Below, one piece after another: positions 41,354 to 50,796 of a DNA stretch of 64,000 nt. Position 1 is the stretch's first letter. Every line of letters begins with the position of its first letter. A model generated the notes under the pieces. That model was given only the letters and a program-made list of their open reading frames with translations. It made no database searches and was not told the origin of the DNA. Position numbers and translations under genes: made by a program. Source of the DNA: an uncultured Pelagibacteraceae bacterium (GTDB lineage: Bacteria; Pseudomonadota; Alphaproteobacteria; Pelagibacterales; Pelagibacteraceae); NCBI GenBank assembly GCA_902582385.1, contig CACHRX010000002.1:1-64000 (forward strand). Reading direction: 5' to 3'.

Positions 41354-42379
41354 ATGAGTAAAAAAAAAATTTTTTTTTATAGTATTTTTTCAATTTTTTT
41401 TATTTTTTTCCTTTTTGAATTTGCATCTAGATCAATTGTTTCTGTTTTAGCTAAAAATTCAGATATTTTTAAATATGGCTTTAATAAAAACATAGACTTA
41501 CAAATAAGAAAACTCTCAACTCTCGATTTCGAAGTAATTAATAATGAAGTTTTTGATGTAAAAAAAATTGATACTGTAGAAAACAATTCTGAAAAAGAAT
41601 TGATTTGGGCATTTGGTGGATCAACTAGTGACATAGCATGCAGAAAAGAAAATAAAACATCTTGGCCAAAAGAATTAGAAAATAAAGCATTTACCGTAAA
41701 AAATTATGGTAAAAGTGGAACTAATTCAGATTTTGCTTTAAATTCCTTAATATCTAATATCAATAATGGAGATAGATCTGATATTATATTATGGGCAAAT
41801 TATGTTAATGAAACAGACGTAATAAGCTTAGGTTTCAAGAGGAACCCTGAATTAAGTGCTAAAATTAAATCAAATGTTAATATTAATAGATCGTTATATT
41901 TTTTAAAATCTTTATCAAAATCAATAAAAAACTATAGCATATTTTTTTTCTTGTTAGATGATATTTCATTGAGGGTAATGTATAGGTTAAATCTTACTGA
42001 AATTTTTTTTGCTAAAGATAGGGAACTCACAATTAATGACTATGAGGTATCAGCTCAAAATTATTATTTAAATACAATTAAAGCTATTGAATTAGCAAAT
42101 AAAATTGATGCAAGATTTTATATAGTAACACTTTTTGCAAAAGCAGATTTAAAAAATAAAGATGAAGAGTCCATTGAAAATTTAAGTGTAAAAAGAAAAG
42201 TATTTTTTAAGGTAATTCAAAAAATTTTAGATCAAAATGAGAAAGCAAATTGGATAAATTTAAAAGAATATCAAGCAAATGAGGATTTAAGTATAGACAA
42301 AATGTTTTGTGATAATATTCATTTCACGACAAAAGGAAATCAAACTGTAGCGAATATTCTATACAAATATCTTAATTGA
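41354..42379 (+). CDS. SGNH/GDSL hydrolase-like protein, paralogue of the 19479-20513 product
   Basis: Same layout: N-terminal TM, FGGSTSDIACRKENKTSWPKEL, CDNIHFTTKGNQTVANILYKYL. Confidence 0.65.
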   Translation: MSKKKIFFYSIFSIFFIFFLFEFASRSIVSVLAKNSDIFKYGFNKNIDLQIRKLSTLDFEVINNEVFDVKKIDTVENNSEKELIWAFGGSTSDIACRKENKTSWPKELENKAFTVKNYGKSGTNSDFALNSLISNINNGDRSDIILWANYVNETDVISLGFKRNPELSAKIKSNVNINRSLYFLKSLSKSIKNYSIFFFLLDDISLRVMYRLNLTEIFFAKDRELTINDYEVSAQNYYLNTIKAIELANKIDARFYIVTLFAKADLKNKDEESIENLSVKRKVFFKVIQKILDQNEKANWINLKEYQANEDLSIDKMFCDNIHFTTKGNQTVANILYKYLN

Positions 42380-42435
42380 ATTTGATATTATATATTTGAT
42401 TTTATATTATTGTTGATATATGAATTACACATACT

Positions 42436-42552
42436 GAAGTTTGGTGGGGAATCGATGTGAAATTCATTGGCTGTACCTGCAACCGTAGAGTCGGAGCGCC
42501 ACCCAGTATAGTCCGGTGTTGAATGAAGGCCAGGAAAAGTCTAGTTCTGCAA
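42436..42552 (+). ncRNA. Cobalamin (B12) riboswitch
   Basis: GGGGAATCGATGTGAAATTCATTGGCTGTACCTGCAACCGTAGAGTCGGAGCGCCACCCAGTATAGTCCGGTG...GAAGGCCAGGAAAAGTCTAG matches conserved core blocks (GGGAA, GTGAAA, GGCTG..CC.GCAAC.GTA, GTCGGA.GCCAC); lies upstream of a BtuB-like receptor. Exact ends approximate. Confidence 0.9.
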
Positions 42553-42625
42553 TTTAAAATTAGCAACGGCATAAAAGTTTAATTTTTTCTTAAAATTTAA
42601 GAAATTTGTTAAAGGAGTTTAAAAA

Positions 42626-44530
42626 ATGCTAAGATTAATTTTATTTGTTATTTTATTCTCATTATCTAATTCAATTACATCACACACTCAAGAAGTACCA
42701 ATAATTGTTATTTCAGCAGGAAAATCTTCTCAGTCAATTAGCACTGTCGGAAGCGATATAAAGGTCATCGACTCTAAAATTTTGGAAAAATCAGAGCATA
42801 AATTTTTAGGCGATATAATTAATGAAGAAATAACTGGTGTAAATTATTTTCAAAGTGGAGGACATGGAACCCAAGCAGGAATTCAATTAAGAGGATTACC
42901 TAAAAGATATTCTACAGTTTATATTGATGGTGTTAAAATGTCTGATCCTTCAAATCCAGATAACAGTTTTTATATTTCTAATATAATGAAAGATAGTGTT
43001 GAAAGAGTTGAAATACTGAAAGGATCACAAAGTTCGTTGTATGGTAGTAGTGCTATAGGAGGGACAATAAATATTTTTACCAAAAAGGGAAAAAAAGGTA
43101 GCAACCAAGAATATAGTTTAACTTCGGGTTCAAAAGGCACAAAAAATTTAAGCGCTTCATTTGACAATGGAAATGACTATCAGGATTTTTATATTGGTTT
43201 TAATAGTTTCTCAACTGATGGAATATCTGCAATGACAAATGATACTCCCAATACAACAAATATTAAAAGTGATGATGATAGTTATACAAATCAAAGTTTA
43301 GTTACAAATTATGGGTATAAATTGAGTGACAACTTAGATTTTAGAGGAAGGTTAAGGTATAATGACTCATTACTTCATTATGATAATGTTAAATTCGGAG
43401 GTACTGATCTAAATAATAAAACAGATGATATTGAATTAAGTTATAATTTAAGTCTTAATTATCAAAATGATAATTACACAAACTCAATAATTTATAATTA
43501 TACCGAAATAGAAAGACGTACAAAAAACCAATCAGATACAAGAAAAAACTATTATGGTTATCGTGATGCAATAAATCTTATTGGTGAATACAATTTTGAT
43601 TTAGATACTAAAATAGTTTATGGACTTGATAATGAATTTGATAGAGCGAAATTTCAAAAAGATTGGCCTACAGATTATTTAACAACTGACGAGTCCATTC
43701 ATTCTCAATATTTTGACGTACAATTAAGACATTCAGAAAAGTTATATCAAACATTGGGAATTAGAAGAGACGATCATACCACCGCAGGATCATACAATAC
43801 TTATAGAAATACATTAGCATACAATATAGACAAATTTTCAAAAGTCAGAACAAGTTATGGAACTGGAATTAGATTTCCAGCTCTCTATGATTATTTTTAT
43901 GGAACAGTAGTAAGAGATAAGGAACAATTAAAACCTGAAAAAAGTAAAAGTTTTGATCTAGGTTATGAAACTGATATAGATAAAATTAATACTTCTTTTG
44001 ATATATCCATTTATAAAATTACTTATGAAGATGCTTTAGAAGGATGGAAATCACATAATTGGACAGTAAAAAATTCAACAGCAAAAATTGAAAATAAAGG
44101 AATTGAGCTTTCCTCTTTATGGAAACCTTTATCAAATTTTAATTTAGGATTAAATTATAGTTATACCGATACTCATGATGGAGCAGACTGCGATAACCCA
44201 GATGGTAGTTCAATAGATTGTGCAATGGTGAGAGTACCTAGGCATGCAATTACCTCAGCAATTAATTATAAAAGTAAAAATAATCTTAATAATAAATTGA
44301 TAATTAAATATTCAGGTGAAACTAGAGATTATGGTAATACCAATAATGGTTTTAAAGATGTTATATTGGATGAGTATGTAACTTTTAACTATTTAGCAGA
44401 TTATACATTAAATAATCAGTACAAATTATCTTTTTCAGCTATTAATCTATTTGATGAAAAGTATGAACAGGCCTTTCAATATTCAACAATGGGTAGATCA
44501 TTTAATATTGGAATAAAAACAGCATATTAA
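42626..44530 (+). CDS. btuB: TonB-dependent outer-membrane receptor, BtuB-like
   Basis: Signal peptide, plug domain (GIQLRGLPKRYSTVYIDGVKMSDPSNPDNSFYISNI...VERVEILKGSQSSLYGSSAIGGTINIFTKKG), C-terminal beta strand; riboswitch context. Confidence 0.88.
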   Translation: MLRLILFVILFSLSNSITSHTQEVPIIVISAGKSSQSISTVGSDIKVIDSKILEKSEHKFLGDIINEEITGVNYFQSGGHGTQAGIQLRGLPKRYSTVYIDGVKMSDPSNPDNSFYISNIMKDSVERVEILKGSQSSLYGSSAIGGTINIFTKKGKKGSNQEYSLTSGSKGTKNLSASFDNGNDYQDFYIGFNSFSTDGISAMTNDTPNTTNIKSDDDSYTNQSLVTNYGYKLSDNLDFRGRLRYNDSLLHYDNVKFGGTDLNNKTDDIELSYNLSLNYQNDNYTNSIIYNYTEIERRTKNQSDTRKNYYGYRDAINLIGEYNFDLDTKIVYGLDNEFDRAKFQKDWPTDYLTTDESIHSQYFDVQLRHSEKLYQTLGIRRDDHTTAGSYNTYRNTLAYNIDKFSKVRTSYGTGIRFPALYDYFYGTVVRDKEQLKPEKSKSFDLGYETDIDKINTSFDISIYKITYEDALEGWKSHNWTVKNSTAKIENKGIELSSLWKPLSNFNLGLNYSYTDTHDGADCDNPDGSSIDCAMVRVPRHAITSAINYKSKNNLNNKLIIKYSGETRDYGNTNNGFKDVILDEYVTFNYLADYTLNNQYKLSFSAINLFDEKYEQAFQYSTMGRSFNIGIKTAY

Positions 44531-44591
44531 AGATTAAAAATTCAAATTTTTTTTAATTTTATTTATTCAAACCATGTAATATAATTTTTTT

Positions 44592-45083
44592 ATGAGTCAT
44601 TTAAAGATTTTTATAGGAATATTTATTGCTTTAGCTGCTAGTAGATTTGTCCCACACCCACCAAATTTCACAAGCCTGATTGCATTAAGCTTTTATGTGC
44701 CAGCTATATTTGGAAGAAAATATATTGTTGCTGTTATTTTAAGTTTTTTCATAACAGATTTAATTATAGGATTTCACTCATTAACATTATTTACTTGGGG
44801 AAGTGTTTTGATAATAGGATTATTAGCAAAATATTTTTTAAAAAGTATTTCAACCAGAATATTAGGGCCTTTGATTGGAGCATTAATATTTTTCATTATA
44901 TCTAACTTTGGCGTTTGGACACAGGGTTATTATGGATATTCTTTGGAAGGTCTCATTGAATGCTACATCATGGCAATCCCATTTTTCCATTATACTGTAA
45001 TTTCTACAATAATATTTTCAATTGTTATTGAAGTAGCTTGTAGTTTCTTCTCGTTAAGAGTATTTAAAGAAAATAAAAAATAA
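44592..45083 (+). CDS. Small polytopic membrane protein, possibly DUF6580-like; candidate cobalamin-related transporter
   Basis: FIALAASRFVPHPPNFTSLIALSFYVPAIFGRKYI...DLIIGFHSLTLFTWGS; sits between btuB and the radical SAM gene. Confidence 0.65.
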   Translation: MSHLKIFIGIFIALAASRFVPHPPNFTSLIALSFYVPAIFGRKYIVAVILSFFITDLIIGFHSLTLFTWGSVLIIGLLAKYFLKSISTRILGPLIGALIFFIISNFGVWTQGYYGYSLEGLIECYIMAIPFFHYTVISTIIFSIVIEVACSFFSLRVFKENKK

Positions 45084-45093
45084 AAAATAAAAA

Positions 45094-47208
45094 ATGAAAA
45101 ATTTAAAAATTCTATTATGTGACCCTAGGCACTCAACGATTGGAGCCCATTCAAATTATGTTCCAATAGGTATTGGTTACATTGGATCATATATTAAAGA
45201 AGAAATTAAAAATATTGATAAAGAAATCATTTTGTCGATTGAACCAGATGAGATATTTGATTTATTAAAAAACTGGAAACCCGATATTGTTGCCTCCTCA
45301 AATTATATATGGAATGCTAGTATTTCTAATCTTATATGTGAAGAAGCTAAAAAGATTGATCCAAATACATTATGTATTTTAGGTGGCCCAGAGTTTCCAG
45401 CTGGCACTGGTCAAAGAAATATACTTAATACTGGGCGAGATAGTACATATGATAAATGTTTTGATTATCTATTAAAGAGACCTTCTGTAGATTATTTTGC
45501 TTGGAGTGATGGTGAGGTAGTTGTTTTGGAAATTATTGAACAATTTATCAAGAATAATTTGTCTATAAATGAACTAAAAAAAGATGATAAAGCAATAGAT
45601 GGGTGTGCAAGTATTTCTTTAGACAAAAAAAAATTAGTTGTAGGAAAATATTTATCACGAATTGGAATGCAGGGCTCAGTTAAGTCAGCTGGAAGAGATA
45701 TAATATTGTCACCATATACTACAGGATTGCTTGATAAGTTTTTAGATGGGAGATGTATTCCAGCTTTTGAAACTGCTAGAGGATGTCCATTTATGTGTAC
45801 GTTCTGTGATCAAGGATTAGACTCCTCTAAGATCGTTGCTTTTAGCTCAAAAAGATTGATGGAAGAATTTTGGTACGTAGGTGAAAAAATGCACAAAAAT
45901 AAAAATGCTTCACAGAATGTAGCTATTTTTGATTCAAACTGGGGTATATTTGAAAAAGATGTAGAACTTTCAAGCTATATATTGGAAGTAATGAATAAGT
46001 ATGATTGGCCAAAATATATTAAGTGTTTAACTCCAAAAAGTAATAGAGAAAACTTATTAAAGATTAACGATACCTTAAAAAATAGAGTTCAGGTTGGTTT
46101 GTCTATGCAATCAATGAATCTTGAAACTCTTTCAGATATTGAGAGAAAAAATTGGACCACAAAAGAATATTTGGATTTTATTGGAGAAATTAAAAAAAGA
46201 GGAAAAGGAGCTGCATCAGAAATGATAATTCCTTTACCAAAAGAGACTAAACAATCTTATCTCGATGGTGTTAGATTTTTATTAGATAACCACGTCCAGC
46301 CAGGAACTTATACATTGATGATGCTTTGTGGAGCAGAACTGGGTAGAGATGCATCAATAAAAAAATATGGAATGAAAGGTAAATGGAGAATTTTACCTAA
46401 ACAGTTTGGTGAATATAACGGTAAGAAAACCCTTGAAATTGAACAAGTTTGTATTGAAACAAATACTATGAGTCACGAAGATTATTTAGAATGTAGAAAC
46501 TTCAGTTTTGTCTTAAGAATGATGTCTTCACAATTTTTTCTACCAATAAATAAACTAGCTAGACAGCTAAATATCAGTTGGATGGATATAGCCTTAAATT
46601 TAACAGAAGTTCTTAAAGACAAAAAATTTAAAGGTAAATTAAAAGAAGTTTTCGATGCTTTTTGTAAAGAATCAGAGGAAGAATTATTTGAGACTAAAGA
46701 AGAGGCTGAAAGTTTTTATCTTAAAGAAGAAAACTATAAGAAATTATTAAAAGGTGAAATAGGTGATAATCTTCTAGGAAAATATTCAGCATTAGCTTTA
46801 CTAAATGTGCATGAAGTTATTTCAACAATTTTTTATATAATTAGAAATAAGATCAATCTCAAAGATTATCCTAATATTAATAAGATATTAGATTCATCAG
46901 AAAAATGGTTAAAGAATATTTATGTTATAGAAAAAATATTTGATGAGGAAATTAATGAAAGCCAGAAAAAAAATATCAAATTTGATTTTGATTTCCGATC
47001 TTGGTTAAAAGATGAGAGTCAACCAATTGAAAATTTTGTTAAGACTTGCGAATATGAATTTTCAACTGACACAGATAAAGTGAGTACTTTTATGCGTGAG
47101 TTAAATGCCCTTAAAGCAGCAACTCCAAGAATTGCTCTTGGGAGATATTTTTTACTTTATGGTGAGAAAACTCATGTTTTTGAAAAAAACTGGTCTAGAG
47201 TTAATTGA
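45094..47208 (+). CDS. B12-binding-domain radical SAM protein
   Basis: N-terminal Rossmann-like cobalamin-binding-type domain (VPIGIGYIGSYIKEEI...PDIVASSNYIWNA...LGGPEF) and ETARGCPFMCTFCDQG (CxxxCxxC). Confidence 0.9.
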   Translation: MKNLKILLCDPRHSTIGAHSNYVPIGIGYIGSYIKEEIKNIDKEIILSIEPDEIFDLLKNWKPDIVASSNYIWNASISNLICEEAKKIDPNTLCILGGPEFPAGTGQRNILNTGRDSTYDKCFDYLLKRPSVDYFAWSDGEVVVLEIIEQFIKNNLSINELKKDDKAIDGCASISLDKKKLVVGKYLSRIGMQGSVKSAGRDIILSPYTTGLLDKFLDGRCIPAFETARGCPFMCTFCDQGLDSSKIVAFSSKRLMEEFWYVGEKMHKNKNASQNVAIFDSNWGIFEKDVELSSYILEVMNKYDWPKYIKCLTPKSNRENLLKINDTLKNRVQVGLSMQSMNLETLSDIERKNWTTKEYLDFIGEIKKRGKGAASEMIIPLPKETKQSYLDGVRFLLDNHVQPGTYTLMMLCGAELGRDASIKKYGMKGKWRILPKQFGEYNGKKTLEIEQVCIETNTMSHEDYLECRNFSFVLRMMSSQFFLPINKLARQLNISWMDIALNLTEVLKDKKFKGKLKEVFDAFCKESEEELFETKEEAESFYLKEENYKKLLKGEIGDNLLGKYSALALLNVHEVISTIFYIIRNKINLKDYPNINKILDSSEKWLKNIYVIEKIFDEEINESQKKNIKFDFDFRSWLKDESQPIENFVKTCEYEFSTDTDKVSTFMRELNALKAATPRIALGRYFLLYGEKTHVFEKNWSRVN

Positions 47209-47210
47209 TC

Positions 47211-47238
47211 TTGACGTTATTGAACTAAAAGATATAAA
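47211..47238 (+). promoter_or_regulatory. Sigma70-like promoter of tRNA-Val/tRNA-Asp
   Basis: TTGACG - 16 bp - TATAAA, 18 nt before tRNA-Val. Confidence 0.6.
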
Positions 47239-47256
47239 TCACAATATTCTGGTTAT

Positions 47257-47332
47257 GGGCGGTTAGCTCAGTTGGTAGAGCATCTCGTTTACACCGAGGG
47301 GGTCAAAGGTTCGAGTCCTTTACTGCCCACCA
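47257..47332 (+). tRNA. tRNA-Val (anticodon UAC), CCA encoded
   Basis: GGGCGGT/ACTGCCC acceptor, anticodon loop TTTACAC, GGTTCGAGTCC T-arm. Confidence 0.95.
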
Positions 47333-47346
47333 AAAGAATCAAAAGT

Positions 47347-47423
47347 GGGGGTGTAGCTCAGTTGGTTAGAGCGATCGCCTGTCACGCGATAGGTCGAGGG
47401 TTCGAGTCCCTTCACTCCCGCCA
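47347..47423 (+). tRNA. tRNA-Asp (anticodon GUC), CCA encoded
   Basis: GGGGGTG/CACTCCC acceptor, anticodon loop CTGTCAC, GGTTCGAGTCC T-arm. Confidence 0.95.
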
Positions 47424-47439
47424 CTTACTAACTTTATAG

Positions 47440-47454
47440 TGATAATCGTTATCA
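47440..47454. promoter_or_regulatory. Fur-box-like inverted repeat upstream of nuoA
   Basis: TGATAATCGTTATCA, 6-bp arms TGATAA/TTATCA; 13 of 14 matches to the TGATAATCATTATC part of the classical Fur consensus. Confidence 0.4.
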
Positions 47455-47528
47455 ATTAAGCTGTATATTTTGAATAATGTGACCTATCACCACTTCATCT
47501 AGCTTTAAAAAATGATATATATTCCTCC

Positions 47529-47897
47529 ATGACAGCGGAATTTTTAAAAGACTATTTACCGATAATTTTATTCTTATTTATTGCATTAGGATTGAGTTGC
47601 GCGTTTATAGTAATCAATTTTATATTGTCACCCAAGAATCCTGACCCAGAAAAGTTATCAGCCTATGAGTGTGGATTTGAACCTTTTCAAGATTCAAGAA
47701 TGGAATTTGATGTAAGATTTTACCTAGTAGCTATTTTGTTTATTATTTTTGATCTTGAGATTGCATTTTTATTTCCTTGGGCAATTTCTTTAGGAAATAT
47801 CGGAATTCTTGGTTTTACATCAATGATGATTTTTTTATTCATACTTACTGTAGGTTTTATTTATGAATGGAAAAAAGGTGCTTTAGATTGGGAATAA
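47529..47897 (+). CDS. nuoA: NADH-quinone oxidoreductase subunit A
   Basis: [43 protein letters not shown]. Confidence 0.96.
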   Translation: MTAEFLKDYLPIILFLFIALGLSCAFIVINFILSPKNPDPEKLSAYECGFEPFQDSRMEFDVRFYLVAILFIIFDLEIAFLFPWAISLGNIGILGFTSMMIFLFILTVGFIYEWKKGALDWE

Positions 47898-47909
47898 TTA
47901 AAAGTTTAA

Positions 47910-48425
47910 ATGAATAACAAATTAGACAAAGTTCCAGAAGAATTTAAAAAACTAGCTGAAGATTTCAGCAAAAATGGTTTTATTACAACTTCATTCGATA
48001 ATTTAATAAATTGGTCAAGATCAGGATCTTTACATTGGATGACCTTTGGTCTTGCATGTTGTGCTGTTGAGATGATGCAAACAGCTATGCCTAGATATGA
48101 TCTTGAAAGATTTGGTGCTGCACCAAGAGGATCTCCAAGACAATCAGATGTTATGATTGTCGCTGGAACATTAACAAATAAAATGGCACCAGCCCTAAGA
48201 AAAGTTTATGATCAGATGCCTGAACCAAGATATGTAATATCAATGGGTAGTTGTGCAAATGGTGGGGGTTATTATCATTATTCTTATTCAGTTGTTAGAG
48301 GATGTGATAGAATAGTTCCAGTTGATATTTATGTTCCAGGATGTCCGCCTTCGGCGGAAGCATTATTGTACGGTATAATGCAACTTCAAAAAAAAATTAG
48401 AAACAAAGGTTCATTCAGTAGATAA
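47910..48425 (+). CDS. nuoB: NADH-quinone oxidoreductase subunit B
   Basis: [32 protein letters not shown]. Confidence 0.97.
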   Translation: MNNKLDKVPEEFKKLAEDFSKNGFITTSFDNLINWSRSGSLHWMTFGLACCAVEMMQTAMPRYDLERFGAAPRGSPRQSDVMIVAGTLTNKMAPALRKVYDQMPEPRYVISMGSCANGGGYYHYSYSVVRGCDRIVPVDIYVPGCPPSAEALLYGIMQLQKKIRNKGSFSR

Positions 48426-48426
48426 A

Positions 48427-49032
48427 ATGATAAATTTAACAGATTTAGAAAAAAAAATTAATTCAGAATTAACTACTAAAATTAAAAAAACTGAAATTAA
48501 ACATAATCAAATTTATGTAGAAATTGATAAAGATGAATTAATAGATGCAATTTTATTTCTTAAAACCAATAAAGATACAAAATTTAGACAACTAATAGAT
48601 ATAACTGTTGTTGATTACCCAGAACAAACTCAAAGATTTAAAATGGTATACTTATTTTTAAGTCATGAATTCAATCAAAGAATTATTTTAAGTTATTTTA
48701 TAAATGAAAACGAGGTTATTCCATCTATTACTGCTATTTTCCCTTCAGCAAACTGGATGGAAAGAGAAGTCTTTGATATGTATGGTGTTAACTTTAAAGA
48801 TCATCCTGATTTAAGAAGAATTCTTACAGATTATGGATTTGAAGGTCATCCATTAAGAAAAGACTTTCCTCTTACTGGACATATTGAGGTTAGGTATAGC
48901 GAAGATAAAAAAAAAGTTATTAATGAACCAGTTAAATTAGAACAGGATTATAGAAATTTTGATTATGAAAGTCCTTGGGAAGGAACAAAATACATTAAAG
49001 AGCAAGCAGAAAATAATGACAAAAAAAATTAA
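48427..49032 (+). CDS. nuoC: NADH-quinone oxidoreductase subunit C
   Basis: [44 protein letters not shown]. Confidence 0.96.
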   Translation: MINLTDLEKKINSELTTKIKKTEIKHNQIYVEIDKDELIDAILFLKTNKDTKFRQLIDITVVDYPEQTQRFKMVYLFLSHEFNQRIILSYFINENEVIPSITAIFPSANWMEREVFDMYGVNFKDHPDLRRILTDYGFEGHPLRKDFPLTGHIEVRYSEDKKKVINEPVKLEQDYRNFDYESPWEGTKYIKEQAENNDKKN

Positions 49033-50191
49033 AAATTTAAATTTAAATTTTGGTCCCCAACATCCAGCGGCACATGGTGTACTCAGATTGATACTTGAAT
49101 TAGATGGTGAAGTGGTTGAAAAGGCAGATCCGCATATTGGATTATTACATCGTGGTACTGAAAAACTAATTGAAAATAAAACTTATATGCAAGCAGTTCC
49201 ATATTTTGACCGACTTGACTATGTAGCTCCCATGAACCAAGAGCATGCTTTTGCATTAGCAATAGAAAAAATTCTGAAAATCGATGTGCCAATAAGAGCT
49301 CAATATATAAGAGTAATGTTTTGTGAAATTGGTCGAATTTTAAGTCATATATTAAATGTAACAACACAAGCATTAGATGTTGGGGCTTTGACTCCTTCTT
49401 TATGGGGATTTGAAGAAAGAGAAACTTTAATGACTTTTTATGAGAGAGCTTCAGGATCAAGATTACATGCAAATTATTTTAGAGCAGGAGGAGTCCATCA
49501 AGATTTACCTGCTGGTTTAGAAAATGATATAGCTAAATTTTGTGAAAGTTTCCCTAAAATTATAAATGATCTAGAAAATTTATTAACTGATAATAGAATT
49601 TTTAAACAAAGAAATGTTGATATTGGAATAGTAACAAAAGAAGATACACTAGATTATTCTTTTAGTGGAGTAATGATTAGAGGATCAGGTATTCCATGGG
49701 ATCTTAGGAAATCGCAACCTTATGATTGTTATGAACAACTAGAATTCAAGATTCCAGTTGGGAAGAATGGTGATTGTTACGATCGATATTTATGTAGGAT
49801 AGAAGAGATGAAAGAAAGCATTTCTATAATAAAACAATGCCTAACAAAAATGGAAAAAGGTCCAATTAAGACCTTTGATGGAAAAATATCTCCACCAACC
49901 AAACAAGAAATTAAACAATCCATGGAGGCATTAATTCATCATTTCAAATTATTTACGGAGGGTTATCGAGTGCCAAAAGACGAAATATACACGGCAGTTG
50001 AAGCTCCAAAAGGTGAATTTGGGGTTTATTTAATCTCTGATGGTTCAAGTAAACCCTATAAATGCAAAATTAGAGCTCCTGGATTTTCTCATTTACAATC
50101 TATGGATTATCTAATTAAAGGTCACATGTTAGCGGATGTTCCTGCTGTTTTAGGATCTTTGGATATTGTGTTTGGGGAGGTAGATAGATGA
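49016..50191 (+). CDS. nuoD: NADH-quinone oxidoreductase subunit D (start moved inward from 48959)
   Basis: [32 protein letters not shown] is the canonical N-terminus; upstream extension looks artefactual. Confidence 0.96.
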   Translation: MTKKIKNLNLNFGPQHPAAHGVLRLILELDGEVVEKADPHIGLLHRGTEKLIENKTYMQAVPYFDRLDYVAPMNQEHAFALAIEKILKIDVPIRAQYIRVMFCEIGRILSHILNVTTQALDVGALTPSLWGFEERETLMTFYERASGSRLHANYFRAGGVHQDLPAGLENDIAKFCESFPKIINDLENLLTDNRIFKQRNVDIGIVTKEDTLDYSFSGVMIRGSGIPWDLRKSQPYDCYEQLEFKIPVGKNGDCYDRYLCRIEEMKESISIIKQCLTKMEKGPIKTFDGKISPPTKQEIKQSMEALIHHFKLFTEGYRVPKDEIYTAVEAPKGEFGVYLISDGSSKPYKCKIRAPGFSHLQSMDYLIKGHMLADVPAVLGSLDIVFGEVDR

Positions 50192-50796
50192 GTTTAAGGG
50201 GGCCAGCTAAAGATCAACCAGAAAATTTTGAATTTAGTTCTTCTTCTTTAGAAGCTGCCAAAAATATTATAGCTAAATATCCTGAGGGCAAACAACAGAG
50301 CGCAGTTATGGCATTACTTTATATTGCTCAAAAACAAAATAATAATTGGATACCTTTGGCTGCTATGAAGTATATAGCAAAATTTTTAGACATGCCCTAC
50401 ATTAAAGTTTACGAAGTTGCTACTTTTTACTCAATGTATAATTTATCACCAGTAGGAAATTATTTTGTTCAAGTTTGTACAACAACACCTTGTATGATTA
50501 GAGGTGCAAATAGTTTAGTAGAGGCTTGTAAAGAAAAAATTTCGGAAAACGAGTCTGAATTATCTAATGATAAAAATTGTTCATGGATGGAAGTTGAGTG
50601 TTTAGGAGCTTGTGTTAATGCTCCGATGATGCAAATAAATGATGATTACTATGAGGATCTTGATAAAGAAAAAACTTTAGAAATTTTAGACAAGATATTA
50701 AAGGGTGAAAAACCTAAACCAGGATCTTACAGAGGAAGAGTAAACAATGAGCCTGAAAATAACAGAAAAACACTTATGGATTTAAAAAATGCTTAA
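50188..50796 (+). CDS. nuoE: NADH-quinone oxidoreductase subunit E
   Basis: [14 protein letters not shown]...[16 protein letters not shown]. Confidence 0.96.
   Translation: MSLRGPAKDQPENFEFSSSSLEAAKNIIAKYPEGKQQSAVMALLYIAQKQNNNWIPLAAMKYIAKFLDMPYIKVYEVATFYSMYNLSPVGNYFVQVCTTTPCMIRGANSLVEACKEKISENESELSNDKNCSWMEVECLGACVNAPMMQINDDYYEDLDKEKTLEILDKILKGEKPKPGSYRGRVNNEPENNRKTLMDLKNA

Noticed and set aside
48959-49015. N-terminal extension of NuoD in the ORF track
   Set aside because: Canonical NuoD start is [21 protein letters not shown] at 49016; the extension duplicates nuoC coding sequence in another frame.
49083-49472. Antisense 129-aa ORF in nuoD
   Set aside because: NuoD is unambiguous; shadow ORF.
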